DNA of 37,057 bases from Porphyromonas sp. (GTDB taxonomy: Bacteria; Bacteroidota; Bacteroidia; Bacteroidales; Paludibacteraceae), in assembly GCA_020726365.1 (NCBI GenBank), contig DYSC01000003.1, forward strand, positions 1 to 37,057. The letters are read 5' to 3'. Shown one piece after another: positions 28,629 to 37,057 of this stretch. Position 1 is the first letter of the stretch. Every line of letters begins with the position of its first letter. The notes beneath the pieces were generated by a model. That model was not told the origin of the DNA, did not search any database, and worked only from the letters and a program-made list of their open reading frames with translations. Position numbers and translations under genes: made by a program.

Positions 28629-29471
28629 CTACACATGCTTTTCGGCATGATACGACGACCGTACGAACGGGCCACTTTCGACGTGTTTAAACCCTTTTCC
28701 CAACGCAATTTTTTTGTATTCGGCAAATTTATCGGGGTTAATATAAGCACTAACCTGCGCATGTTTTCGCGAAGGTTGCATGTATTGACCAATAGTTAAA
28801 ACTCCGCAATTGTGGGCAATAGCATCGTCCATGAGTTGTAATACTTCTTCCTCCGTTTCGCCTAAGCCAAGCATAATTCCTGTTTTGGCAACAATGCCCT
28901 GCGAAGCAATATATTGCAATACTTTCAGGCTTGTGTCGTATTTTGCTTTGGTGCGGATAAGTGGCGTAATTCGGCGAACAGTTTCTAAATTATGCGAGAT
29001 AATGTTGGGCTTTTCGTTGATTACCAAATCAATTAAGTCTGTGTTTCCATCAAAATCGGGAATCAACACCTCTATTGTCGTTTCAGGATTCAAGCGTTTA
29101 ATTTCCGATATGGTGGCTGCCCAATGATTAGCTCCACCGTCGGGCAAATCGTCGCGGTCGACGGAAGTGATAACGGCATGTTTCAATTTCATTAACTGAA
29201 TTGATTTGGCCACATTCGTAGGCTCATTTTTGTCTAACGGTAATGGTCGGCCGGTTTTAGTATTGCAAAACTTACATGCTCTGGTACAAATATCGCCTCC
29301 TATCATCAGTGTTGCCGTTCCGCGGCTCCAACACTCGCTCTGATTCGGACAGCGACCGCTACTGCATATTGTGTGCAATCCGTACTTTTTTAAAACTGTA
29401 CTAACCTCTGAATAAGACGATTCGCTGTATATTTTGGTGCGTAACCACTCGGGCTTGCGTATAAATTCCAT
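28629..29471 (-). CDS. lipA: Lipoyl synthase (radical SAM)
   Basis: CSSGRCPNQSECWSRGTATLMIGGDICTRACKFCNTKTGRP (CX4CX5C and CX3CX2C clusters), SVDRDDLPDGGA, ETVRRITPLIR, VRSSYHAEK. Confidence 0.97.
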   Translation of the reverse strand: MEFIRKPEWLRTKIYSESSYSEVSTVLKKYGLHTICSSGRCPNQSECWSRGTATLMIGGDICTRACKFCNTKTGRPLPLDKNEPTNVAKSIQLMKLKHAVITSVDRDDLPDGGANHWAATISEIKRLNPETTIEVLIPDFDGNTDLIDLVINEKPNIISHNLETVRRITPLIRTKAKYDTSLKVLQYIASQGIVAKTGIMLGLGETEEEVLQLMDDAIAHNCGVLTIGQYMQPSRKHAQVSAYINPDKFAEYKKIALGKGFKHVESGPFVRSSYHAEKHV

Positions 29472-29607
29472 ATTTCTTGATTATTTAATTTTTTGTTGAA
29501 CAAAGATACTGCTTCTGTGTCGAAAAATAAAAAACACAACACATCTTACTTCATTGCTTTTATTGAACAATATTGTAAATTAGACTTATTCAGCCATTTA
29601 AATATTG

Positions 29608-29615
29608 TACCTTTG
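29608..29615 (+). promoter_or_regulatory. Bacteroidetes -7 element TACCTTTG upstream of the U32 gene
   Basis: TAnnTTTG match 26 nt before ATG 29641. Confidence 0.6.
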
Positions 29616-29640
29616 CTGGGCAAAAGTATAATATTTTACC

Positions 29641-31497
29641 ATGAATATTGAAAAATACATAAATACAGAATTACTCTCCCCTGCCAAAAATCTCGAATGT
29701 GGATTAGCTGCCATCAATCACGGTGCCGATGCGGTTTATATCGGTGCTTCGCAATTTGGTGCGCGCGCAGCAGCCGGAAATTCGCTCGAGGATATTGAAA
29801 CGTTAACTAATTATGCACATCGCTATCGGGCCAAAGTATTTGTAGCTCTTAATACAGTGCTAATCGACAATCAGTTAGCTGACGCCGAAAAATTAATTCA
29901 TGGTATTTACAATGCTGGAGCCGATGCACTTATTGTGCAGGATATGGGTATTCTGAAAATGAATCTTCCTCCTATTTCACTGCATGCCAGCACGCAAACC
30001 GATAATCGCACAGTAGAAAAAGTGAATTTTCTTCAAAATGCCGGTTTTTCGCGCGTAGTATTGGCGCGTGAACTTACGTTGCAGCAAATTACCGAAATAA
30101 AATCACAGACCGATATCGAACTCGAAGCCTTTGTACACGGCGCATTGTGTGTGAGCTACAGCGGACAATGTTACATGAGTCAGGCTATGTGCGGACGAAG
30201 TGCCAACCGCGGACAATGTGCGCAATATTGCCGTTTACCATATCAGTTATTAGATTCCGAAGGTAATATTTTAGTAAAAAACAAACATTTACTTTCGCTC
30301 AAAGATTTGGATTTATCGGAGCATCTCAAAGAAATGATGCAGGCAGGAATCATGTCGTTTAAAATTGAAGGACGACTGAAAGATGCTGATTATGTGAAGA
30401 ATATAACGGCTTATTATCGGAAAAAATTAGACAATATCCTCGAAGGAAATACAACTTACAAAAAATCATCTGTTGGAAAAACAACTTTCTTTTTCGAACC
30501 AAATCCCGAAAAAAGTTTTCGTCGCAGTGCAACCGATTACTTTTTGAACGAACGCCACAAAGGGATTTATCAACCCGAAACTCCCAAATCGCTTGGCGAA
30601 CCTATCGGCAAAGTTACGTATATCGGTCGTAGTTTTTTCAAAATGCAAAACGGGCAATTGCTAAACAATGGTGATGGACTTTGCTTTATCAACAAACAGG
30701 GAGACCTGACCGGATTTAGAGTGAACAGAGTGGAATTTCCCGCTCATAAAGGAGAGGGGCTATGGGTGAGGTGTTTCCCTGCAGATATGCCCCGCATGGA
30801 GGTAGGCGCATTTTTGTACCGAAATCAGGATCAGGCGTTCGACAAACTAATTGCTGGAAAAACGGCAGAACGTAAAATTTATATTGATATTATTTTTAAG
30901 GAAAACGAAAAAGGCTTTGAATTAGAAATTACGGATGCTGAAGGTATCCGAATAAAATATGCAGTTGAAGCCGAAAAACAACCTGCTCAAAAATCCGAAG
31001 CCGTAATTGAGAATATCAAAAATCAACTTTCGAAACTTGGAAGCACAATTTACGAGGCACGAGATATTGACATTCAAATCCGATCGCCTTGGTTTTTTCC
31101 TGCTTCACAACTAAGCGAATGGCGAAGAGTGGCTATAGAGCAATTTGACAGTAAACGAAACGAAACTTATAAGTGCGAATTGCCGGCTATTGCTAAAAAT
31201 ACAAATTTCCCGACTCAGAAACTAACCTATCTGGGAAATGTAACCAATAAATTAGCCGAAACTTTTTACAAAGAACACGGAGTTAACGAAATTCAGTGTG
31301 GCTTCGAGATTAAAGCGGAAGAAGGTGTAGCTCTAATGTTTACAAAACATTGCATAAAATACGAAATGGGATGGTGTCCGCGCGAGGGAAAAACTTTAGA
31401 ACTAAAAGAACCACTCTTTTTGAAAAACAACGACCAGCGTTACGAGTTGAGATTTGATTGCAATAAATGCGAAATGCACATTTTTGCTTCAAAATAA
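29641..31497 (+). CDS. U32 family peptidase / RlhA-TrhP-type RNA hydroxylation protein
   Basis: 618 aa; ELLSPAKNLECGLAAINHGADAVYIGASQFGARA; FVHGALCVSYSGQCYMSQAMCGRSANRGQCAQYCRLPYQL; SLKDL; KIEGRLKDADYV. Confidence 0.9.
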   Translation: MNIEKYINTELLSPAKNLECGLAAINHGADAVYIGASQFGARAAAGNSLEDIETLTNYAHRYRAKVFVALNTVLIDNQLADAEKLIHGIYNAGADALIVQDMGILKMNLPPISLHASTQTDNRTVEKVNFLQNAGFSRVVLARELTLQQITEIKSQTDIELEAFVHGALCVSYSGQCYMSQAMCGRSANRGQCAQYCRLPYQLLDSEGNILVKNKHLLSLKDLDLSEHLKEMMQAGIMSFKIEGRLKDADYVKNITAYYRKKLDNILEGNTTYKKSSVGKTTFFFEPNPEKSFRRSATDYFLNERHKGIYQPETPKSLGEPIGKVTYIGRSFFKMQNGQLLNNGDGLCFINKQGDLTGFRVNRVEFPAHKGEGLWVRCFPADMPRMEVGAFLYRNQDQAFDKLIAGKTAERKIYIDIIFKENEKGFELEITDAEGIRIKYAVEAEKQPAQKSEAVIENIKNQLSKLGSTIYEARDIDIQIRSPWFFPASQLSEWRRVAIEQFDSKRNETYKCELPAIAKNTNFPTQKLTYLGNVTNKLAETFYKEHGVNEIQCGFEIKAEEGVALMFTKHCIKYEMGWCPREGKTLELKEPLFLKNNDQRYELRFDCNKCEMHIFASK

Positions 31498-31511
31498 TAG
31501 AGTTAGATAAA

Positions 31512-31529
31512 TTTGTCATATTTTTGTAA
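31512..31529 (+). promoter_or_regulatory. Pho/OmpR-box-like 11-bp-phased direct repeat upstream of the response regulator
   Basis: TTTGTCA-TATT-TTTGTAA, starts exactly 11 bp apart; followed by palindrome ATTACATGTAAT (31535-31546). Confidence 0.5.
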
Positions 31530-31599
31530 CAGTTATTACATGTAATCGAAATAACAATGTAGTTCCTTTGTCGCAGAAATTAAACAAATTCAATTTATT

Positions 31600-32289
31600 A
31601 TGAAGCAATACCGAATTTTAGTGGTCGACGACGAAGAAGATTTATGCGAAATTCTTCAATTCAATCTCGAATCAGAAGGATTTACAGTTGATGTAGCCTA
31701 TTCGGCCGAAGAAGCACTGAAAAAAGATTTAACAGTTTATAACCTGTTGTTGCTCGATGTAATGATGGGTGAAACATCTGGTTTCAAAATGGCACGTATA
31801 GTTCGCGAAAACCCATTAACAGCCACTATACCCATAGTGTTTTTAACAGCAAAAGACACTGAAAACGATAAACTTACTGGCTTTACCATAGGTGCCGACG
31901 ATTATATTTCGAAACCATTTTCTATCCGCGAAGTAGTAGCACGCGTAAAAGCATTACTTAGAAGAATAAATATCAACAAACAACCCGAGATAGCATCCGA
32001 GGATCTTACTTATTTGGGACTTACCATGCAATTGAAAAACAAAAAAGTATTATTACAAGGGAAAGAAATAGCTTTTACAAAAAAAGAGTTTGAAATATTG
32101 AAGTTATTTTTAGAAAACCGCAACCGTGTTTTTACACGCGACGAAATGCTTACACGTGTTTGGTCCGACGAAGTAATAGTACTCGACCGTACCATTGATG
32201 TAAATATTACTCGCTTACGTAAAAAAATAGGTGATTATGGTAAAAATATTGTAACTCGCTTAGGGTATGGCTATTGCTTCGAAGAATAA
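31600..32289 (+). CDS. OmpR/PhoB-family response regulator
   Basis: Receiver domain ILVVDDEEDLCEILQFNLESEGF, LLLDVMMGETSG, FLTAKD, GADDYISKPF; winged-helix TKKEFEILKLFLENRNRVFTRDEMLTRVW. Confidence 0.93.
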   Translation: MKQYRILVVDDEEDLCEILQFNLESEGFTVDVAYSAEEALKKDLTVYNLLLLDVMMGETSGFKMARIVRENPLTATIPIVFLTAKDTENDKLTGFTIGADDYISKPFSIREVVARVKALLRRININKQPEIASEDLTYLGLTMQLKNKKVLLQGKEIAFTKKEFEILKLFLENRNRVFTRDEMLTRVWSDEVIVLDRTIDVNITRLRKKIGDYGKNIVTRLGYGYCFEE

Positions 32290-32306
32290 AATATAATTTT
32301 TTCCGA

Positions 32307-34034
32307 ATGACTTTAAATAAACGATTATTTCTGTACTTTTTCGGCACGTTTTTTTTGTTAACTGCGGCTATTACTTTTTTCCAATATCAACGTGAAAAAG
32401 AGTTCAGAACTGAGCAACTCGATCAGCTTTTAAGCACATACAACAATACCATTTGTAAATACATTCAGGAAAATAAAAATGCGATATCTTCTATAGATAA
32501 TTTAATCAAATATTTTCCGGATTCTACATTAAGAGTAACCTTAATAGATTTAAATGGAAATGTAATGTATGAGAACTCTGTAAAATATGGTACAATTCTC
32601 GAAAACCATGCACATAGACCAGAAATAATAAGCGCCTCGAAATATATAACAGGGAAGGCATTTCGCTTATCGGCTACAACAAATATTAATTATTATTATT
32701 TAGCTCACAAGCACGAACACTTTTATATTCGCACGGCTTTACCATACAATTTAAGCTTAAGTAACACACTAAAAGCGAATACATTATTTTTATATTTCGT
32801 AGCATTTATACTTTTAATAGCAGTAGTTGTATTATTTTATATTACAAAAAGCTTTACAAATTCGATAGATCGGCTATGGAAATTTACTGACCGTGTTGAA
32901 AAAGGTGAAAAAATAGACACTTCTATTCAATTTCCAAAAGACGAATTGGGCGATCTTAGTCGTAATATTGTGCAACTATATCGTACAATGGAAGAAGCAA
33001 AAGATGAAGTAAATCACGAACGCGAAAAATTAAGTAAACATATTCTTATATCGCAAGAAGGTTTGGGGTTTTTCTCAGCCAATAAAAAAGAGATACTCAC
33101 CAACCGCTATTTCATTCAGTATGCCAGTGTGTTAGCTGATTCGCAATTCGATAGCTCGGAAAAAATATTTGAACTTTTGGAATTTGCCGAAATAAATGAA
33201 TTTATAACTGAGAGTCTATTACACGAAAATCTAACCCGTAAACGAATTTTAGTTGAAAAAAACGGAAAGGTATTTAACATACGATGCATTGTATTTCAGG
33301 ATAATACTTTTGAAATTTCGATAAACGATATTACAGCGCAGGAACATGAAAATGAGCTAAAAAGACAGTTAACGCAAAATATTTCGCACGAACTGAAAAC
33401 ACCTGTAAGCAGTATTATGGGATATATGGAGTCAATTTTACAGAATCCCGACATTGATACCGATCGACAACGTTTTTACATCGAACGATCGTTTGTTCAA
33501 GCACAACGTCTTTCGGCGTTGTTGCAGGATATTTCTATTTTAAATAAAATAGAAGAGTCGAATCAGCTTTTCGAAAGAGAAAATTGCGATGTAGCACAAA
33601 CTATCAAAGATGTTATTAATGATGTTCAATTAGAAATTGAAGAGAAAGGTTTTACTATTATCCAAAACATTAGCAAACCATTGTTGATGGAAGGTAATCG
33701 TTCGTTACTTTATTCTGTATTCAGAAACCTTATAGACAATGCATTGAGTTATGCAGGCAACAACTTAACGTTGGAAATTAATTGTTATCGCGAAGATGGA
33801 TACTTTTATTATTTCTCCTTTTCGGACAATGGAATTGGAATTCCAGAAGAGTATTTAGGTAAAATTTTCGAACGTTTTTATCGTATCGACAAAGGGCGTA
33901 GCCGTAAACTTGGTGGTACCGGACTCGGACTATCAATAGTAAAAAATGCAGTACACTTTCACAAAGGAAATATATCAGCTAAAAACTCGTCTACCGGAGG
34001 ATTGATTTTTATATTTTCGCTGCGTAAATTCTAA
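32307..34034 (+). CDS. Membrane sensor histidine kinase (PhoR-like architecture)
   Basis: Two TM segments, HAMP-like linker, H-box QNISHELKTPVSSIMGYMESIL, N-box FRNLIDNALSYA, GTGLGLSIVKNAVHFHKG. Likely ATG at 32307. Confidence 0.92.
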   Translation: MTLNKRLFLYFFGTFFLLTAAITFFQYQREKEFRTEQLDQLLSTYNNTICKYIQENKNAISSIDNLIKYFPDSTLRVTLIDLNGNVMYENSVKYGTILENHAHRPEIISASKYITGKAFRLSATTNINYYYLAHKHEHFYIRTALPYNLSLSNTLKANTLFLYFVAFILLIAVVVLFYITKSFTNSIDRLWKFTDRVEKGEKIDTSIQFPKDELGDLSRNIVQLYRTMEEAKDEVNHEREKLSKHILISQEGLGFFSANKKEILTNRYFIQYASVLADSQFDSSEKIFELLEFAEINEFITESLLHENLTRKRILVEKNGKVFNIRCIVFQDNTFEISINDITAQEHENELKRQLTQNISHELKTPVSSIMGYMESILQNPDIDTDRQRFYIERSFVQAQRLSALLQDISILNKIEESNQLFERENCDVAQTIKDVINDVQLEIEEKGFTIIQNISKPLLMEGNRSLLYSVFRNLIDNALSYAGNNLTLEINCYREDGYFYYFSFSDNGIGIPEEYLGKIFERFYRIDKGRSRKLGGTGLGLSIVKNAVHFHKGNISAKNSSTGGLIFIFSLRKF

Positions 34035-34039
34035 AAAAA

Positions 34040-34067
34040 TAGCGAAGAACGTTACTTCTTCGCTATA
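34040..34067. terminator. Bidirectional intrinsic terminator between histidine kinase and DUF349 gene
   Basis: Perfect inverted repeat ATAGCGAAGAA-cgttac-TTCTTCGCTAT between convergent genes. Confidence 0.85.
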
Positions 34068-34090
34068 AACTATTCAATAGTAACTGCAAA

Positions 34091-35941
34091 CTAAATACTT
34101 TGATCAATAAGTTTTATTTTTTCTTCGATAAGCTTACTTTCGTCTTTAAGAGCTTCAATTTTGCGTTCCATTTCTTTAATTAGTCCGCCGCCTTTTTTGG
34201 ATGCTGAACTAAAAAATCCTATGTTATTTTCGTAAGTTGCAATTTCCGATTTCAGGTGTTCGTAAGCACGTACTAATTTTTCGCGTTCGCGGTAAAGTTT
34301 GTTTTCGCCTTTGGACGATATATCTTTCAAATTGTTTTTGAAATTATCCAATCGACGTTGCGACGCATCCACATTCAACACTTCGAATCGCATGTCAACA
34401 GCTTCGCGGTATTCTTTGTAAACCTTATCCTTTTCTTTGAAAGGCACATGTCCGATTGTATTCCATTCGGCCATAAATGCACGAAGAGTAGTAAGTGTTT
34501 CGGCAGCATTGCCCTCATTTTTAAGCGATTGAATTTTCTGTATCAACTCTTTCTTTTTCAACAAATTATCACCTTCAACACTTTTAGTACTCGATACACT
34601 TTTATTTTTTAACTCAAAGAAATAGTCGCAGGCAGTGATAAAACGTTTCCAAAGTTCGTCGGATATTTTTTTTGCAATCGGACCCGCCATTTTCCACTCT
34701 TTTTGTAACTGAATCAGTTTGTCGGTTGTATCTTTCCAATCGGTACTATCTTTCAAAGCCTCAGCTTGTTCGCACAATGCTTTCTTTTTATCTAAATTCT
34801 GATTTAAAACATTTTTTGATGCTTTATAAAATTCATTTTTAGCTGCAAAAAAAGCATCACAAACCGAACGATAACGCTCGAAAAGCTGTTGGTTTGTTTT
34901 TCGTGGAGCAAAACCCAGTGTTCGCCACTCTTCTTGCCAAGCAAGTATGGCTTGTGTGGCATCGTCCCAAGCTTTATATGTATTAAGCGTTTTATAATCA
35001 AACGCTTCAATTTTTTCACACAAAGCAGTTTTAACAGCTTGATTTTCTTCTTCAATCTGTCGTATTGAATCGAAATGACCCTGATGCTTTTTATTAATAA
35101 CACTCGAGGCTTCTTTGAAGCGGTTCCATATTTCATCGCGATGTTCGCGCGAAACAGGACCCAACTCGTGCCACTCAGCATGAAATTTTTGTAATTGCTG
35201 AAATGCCGATATAACATCCTCTACTTCGGCTAACCGCTCTGCGGCTTCACAAATCAGGGTTTTGGCTTCGAGGTTCTTTTTAAAATCGTATTCACGAAAC
35301 TCGTTGTTAATTTTAATTAAATCCCAAAATTTTTCCTGATAAATATTGTACTGCTTCCAAAGTGTTGTGGCAACCGTAACCGGCACATTACCAATGGATT
35401 TCCATTTCTGTTGCAGGTTTTTAAATTCGGTAATATGCGACGAAACGTCGTCGTTGCTTTCGACCAGATTTTTCATCTGTTCGAGAATATGCTGTTTTTG
35501 AAGCAGATTTTGTTCCTTTTCCTGTTCTAATTTAGCAATAAGAGCAGACTTACGGGCTTTATAATCGTTTAACAGTGATTTTAGCGTCGATTCGAGATCA
35601 TCGATCTGAGCTTTAAACTCAGTCTCTTCGCCTCCATTTTCCACAAACAATTTTTTCAGCTCTTCCAACTCACTTTTTTGTTTTTTGTAAAAAAGTTGTT
35701 TGATGGATTCTACATCTTCCTTAATTTGTTCAATTTCGCCATCAACCAACAATTTCAACGCATCCACCAGCTGCTGACGGCTGTGGTTAGAATAATCGGT
35801 TTTTATAATAATAGCCGCAGGTTCAGCAACCTCAGCAACCGATACTTCGGTAATTTCGGGTGTCGATGTAGTATCAATAACTTCGGTAACAGGTACTTCC
35901 GTTAAGTTTTCATTTTCCTTGTTCAAATCAAGTGAGCTCAT
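34091..35941 (-). CDS. DUF349 domain protein (multiple tandem repeats)
   Basis: Likely start at MSSLDLNKENENL (35941). Recurrent W.LG.VP/R..(x)n LW.R(F/Y)..A.D.FF units, e.g. QQKWKSIGNVPVTVATTLWKQYNIYQEKFWD, EWHELGPVSREHRDEIWNRFKEAS, EWRTLGFAPRKTNQQLFERYRSVCDAFF, EWKMAGPIAKKISDELWKRFITACDYFF, EWNTIGHVPFKEKDKVYKEYREAVDMRF. Confidence 0.87.
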   Translation of the reverse strand: MSSLDLNKENENLTEVPVTEVIDTTSTPEITEVSVAEVAEPAAIIIKTDYSNHSRQQLVDALKLLVDGEIEQIKEDVESIKQLFYKKQKSELEELKKLFVENGGEETEFKAQIDDLESTLKSLLNDYKARKSALIAKLEQEKEQNLLQKQHILEQMKNLVESNDDVSSHITEFKNLQQKWKSIGNVPVTVATTLWKQYNIYQEKFWDLIKINNEFREYDFKKNLEAKTLICEAAERLAEVEDVISAFQQLQKFHAEWHELGPVSREHRDEIWNRFKEASSVINKKHQGHFDSIRQIEEENQAVKTALCEKIEAFDYKTLNTYKAWDDATQAILAWQEEWRTLGFAPRKTNQQLFERYRSVCDAFFAAKNEFYKASKNVLNQNLDKKKALCEQAEALKDSTDWKDTTDKLIQLQKEWKMAGPIAKKISDELWKRFITACDYFFELKNKSVSSTKSVEGDNLLKKKELIQKIQSLKNEGNAAETLTTLRAFMAEWNTIGHVPFKEKDKVYKEYREAVDMRFEVLNVDASQRRLDNFKNNLKDISSKGENKLYREREKLVRAYEHLKSEIATYENNIGFFSSASKKGGGLIKEMERKIEALKDESKLIEEKIKLIDQSI

Positions 35942-36055
35942 TTTCAGGTATTTATAAATTATTTTTTGAAATGTGAATAAAAATAAGCACAAAAATAAGC
36001 TATTTTTTTTAATTATTTGCTTTTTTTAGCCCTACATTCAACATTTATAAGCATT

Positions 36056-36817
36056 TTATTCCAATATACGATGTGTTAAATAGGTATTAGCCTGTTGTTT
36101 GGGGTTAATCTGAATATCGTTGATACTTACATGGTCGGGACGAGTAACAATAAATTCGAGTGCATCAGCAATGTCCTCAGCATTTAAAGGTACAATTCCG
36201 GCATAAACAGCTTTGGCTTTTTGTTCATCGCCATGAAAGCGAACCACCGAAAATTCGGTTTCGACCATTCCCGGCGAAATGGAACTTACTTTGATACCGT
36301 GTTTTAACAAATCGAGTCGCAATCCTTTTGTAATGGCATTTACAGCATGTTTTGTGGCGCAATACACACTTCCGTTGGGATAAACCTCAATTCCGGCAAT
36401 GGATGAAATATTAACAATATGTCCCGCTTTCTTTTCTATCATCAGGGGTACAATGAGTTTTGTAATATAAAGCAAACCCTTTACGTTTGTATCAATCATT
36501 CGTTCATAATCATCCAAATCACTTTCGTCGAAGGGCGAAGCTCCGGCAGCTAATCCGGCATTATTGACCAATACATCAATTGATTGAAATTTTGCAGGTA
36601 ATGACTCAATGGCGTTTTTACATGCTTGGTTATCACGAACATCGAAACAAAGAGACAATACATCCACTCCGAATCCATTTTGTAAATTTTCGGCAAGTTC
36701 ATTTAATCGTTCTTCCCTGCGTCCGGTTATTATCAGATTGTATTTTAATTTAGCCAATCGGTATGCAAAGGCTTTTCCGAATCCGGAAGTTGTACCTGTA
36801 ATTAGTGCTGTTGCCAT
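36056..36817 (-). CDS. SDR family NAD(P)-dependent oxidoreductase (YdfG-like)
   Basis: TGTTSGFGKAFAYRLA, VNNAGLAAG, NISSIAGIEVYPNGSVYCATKHA, ISPGMVETEFS. Confidence 0.95.
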   Translation of the reverse strand: MATALITGTTSGFGKAFAYRLAKLKYNLIITGRREERLNELAENLQNGFGVDVLSLCFDVRDNQACKNAIESLPAKFQSIDVLVNNAGLAAGASPFDESDLDDYERMIDTNVKGLLYITKLIVPLMIEKKAGHIVNISSIAGIEVYPNGSVYCATKHAVNAITKGLRLDLLKHGIKVSSISPGMVETEFSVVRFHGDEQKAKAVYAGIVPLNAEDIADALEFIVTRPDHVSINDIQINPKQQANTYLTHRILE

Positions 36818-36980
36818 TTTATGAAAAAAAATGCTTTAAAAGCTTAGTTGAATAAAGTGCAAATATATTAAACTTTTAATTATAAACCGAAATATAACTT
36901 ACTTGCATTAAAAATAAGCAAACAAAATAAATACGCTAAAACATAACAAAAAAATACTAACACAACAAAAAACACATTAC

Positions 36981-37020
36981 ACTGTTACATTTTTGTAATA
37001 TCTTTGTAATATCTTTGTAA
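36981..37020 (+). promoter_or_regulatory. 11-bp-phased direct repeat array (Pho/OmpR-box-like) upstream of the next gene
   Basis: ACTGTTA (36981), TTTGTAA (36992), TTTGTAA (37003), TTTGTAA (37014): four copies at exact 11-bp spacing. Confidence 0.6.
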
Positions 37021-37057
37021 TGTTTTATTAATGTACATAAAATTTTTATTGAATACA

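Noticed and set aside
1-37057. CRISPR arrays, tRNA, rRNA, retron or defence islands
   Set aside because: No regularly spaced repeat-spacer series, no tRNA-like cloverleaf or conserved rRNA blocks noticed, and no reverse transcriptase, nuclease or toxin-antitoxin genes among the ORFs.

Overview
The window reads as a Bacteroidales-type (Paludibacter-like) chromosomal segment. It is AT-rich and mostly core genes, with TAnnTTTG -7 promoter elements. I support about 20 intact protein genes: prfC, rnr, a GT2 glycosyltransferase, a CCA/HD nucleotidyltransferase, a GNAT, a WalJ/YycJ-like MBL hydrolase, a Dpm1-like GT2, pyrC, apbE, bamD, rpoZ, coaBC, a DUF4835/PorD-like protein, recN, a BtuB-like TonB receptor, a BtuG-like YncE lipoprotein, trkH, recF, a B12-dependent RNR, a YebC-family protein, lipA, a U32 peptidase/hydroxylase, an OmpR/PhoB-type two-component pair, a DUF349 protein and an SDR. 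The most interesting non-standard signals are: (1) a cobalamin riboswitch with two enlarged variable arms that look built from dispersed hairpin repeats, leading a btuB-btuG-like unit; (2) a cobQ gene cut off after about 66 codons at a GC-rich nested hairpin element; (3) a degenerate, internally deleted nnrE (NAD(P)HX epimerase) fragment not in the ORF track; (4) 11-bp-phased TTTGTAA direct repeats upstream of the response regulator and again at the right window edge, resembling a Pho/OmpR box; (5) repeated TTTCCCA/TGGGAAA motifs upstream of the B12-dependent RNR; (6) a candidate small RNA near 7.5 kb; (7) tandem repeats directly upstream of prfC. I found no CRISPR array, tRNA, rRNA, intact transposase, or convincing new defence or mobile system.
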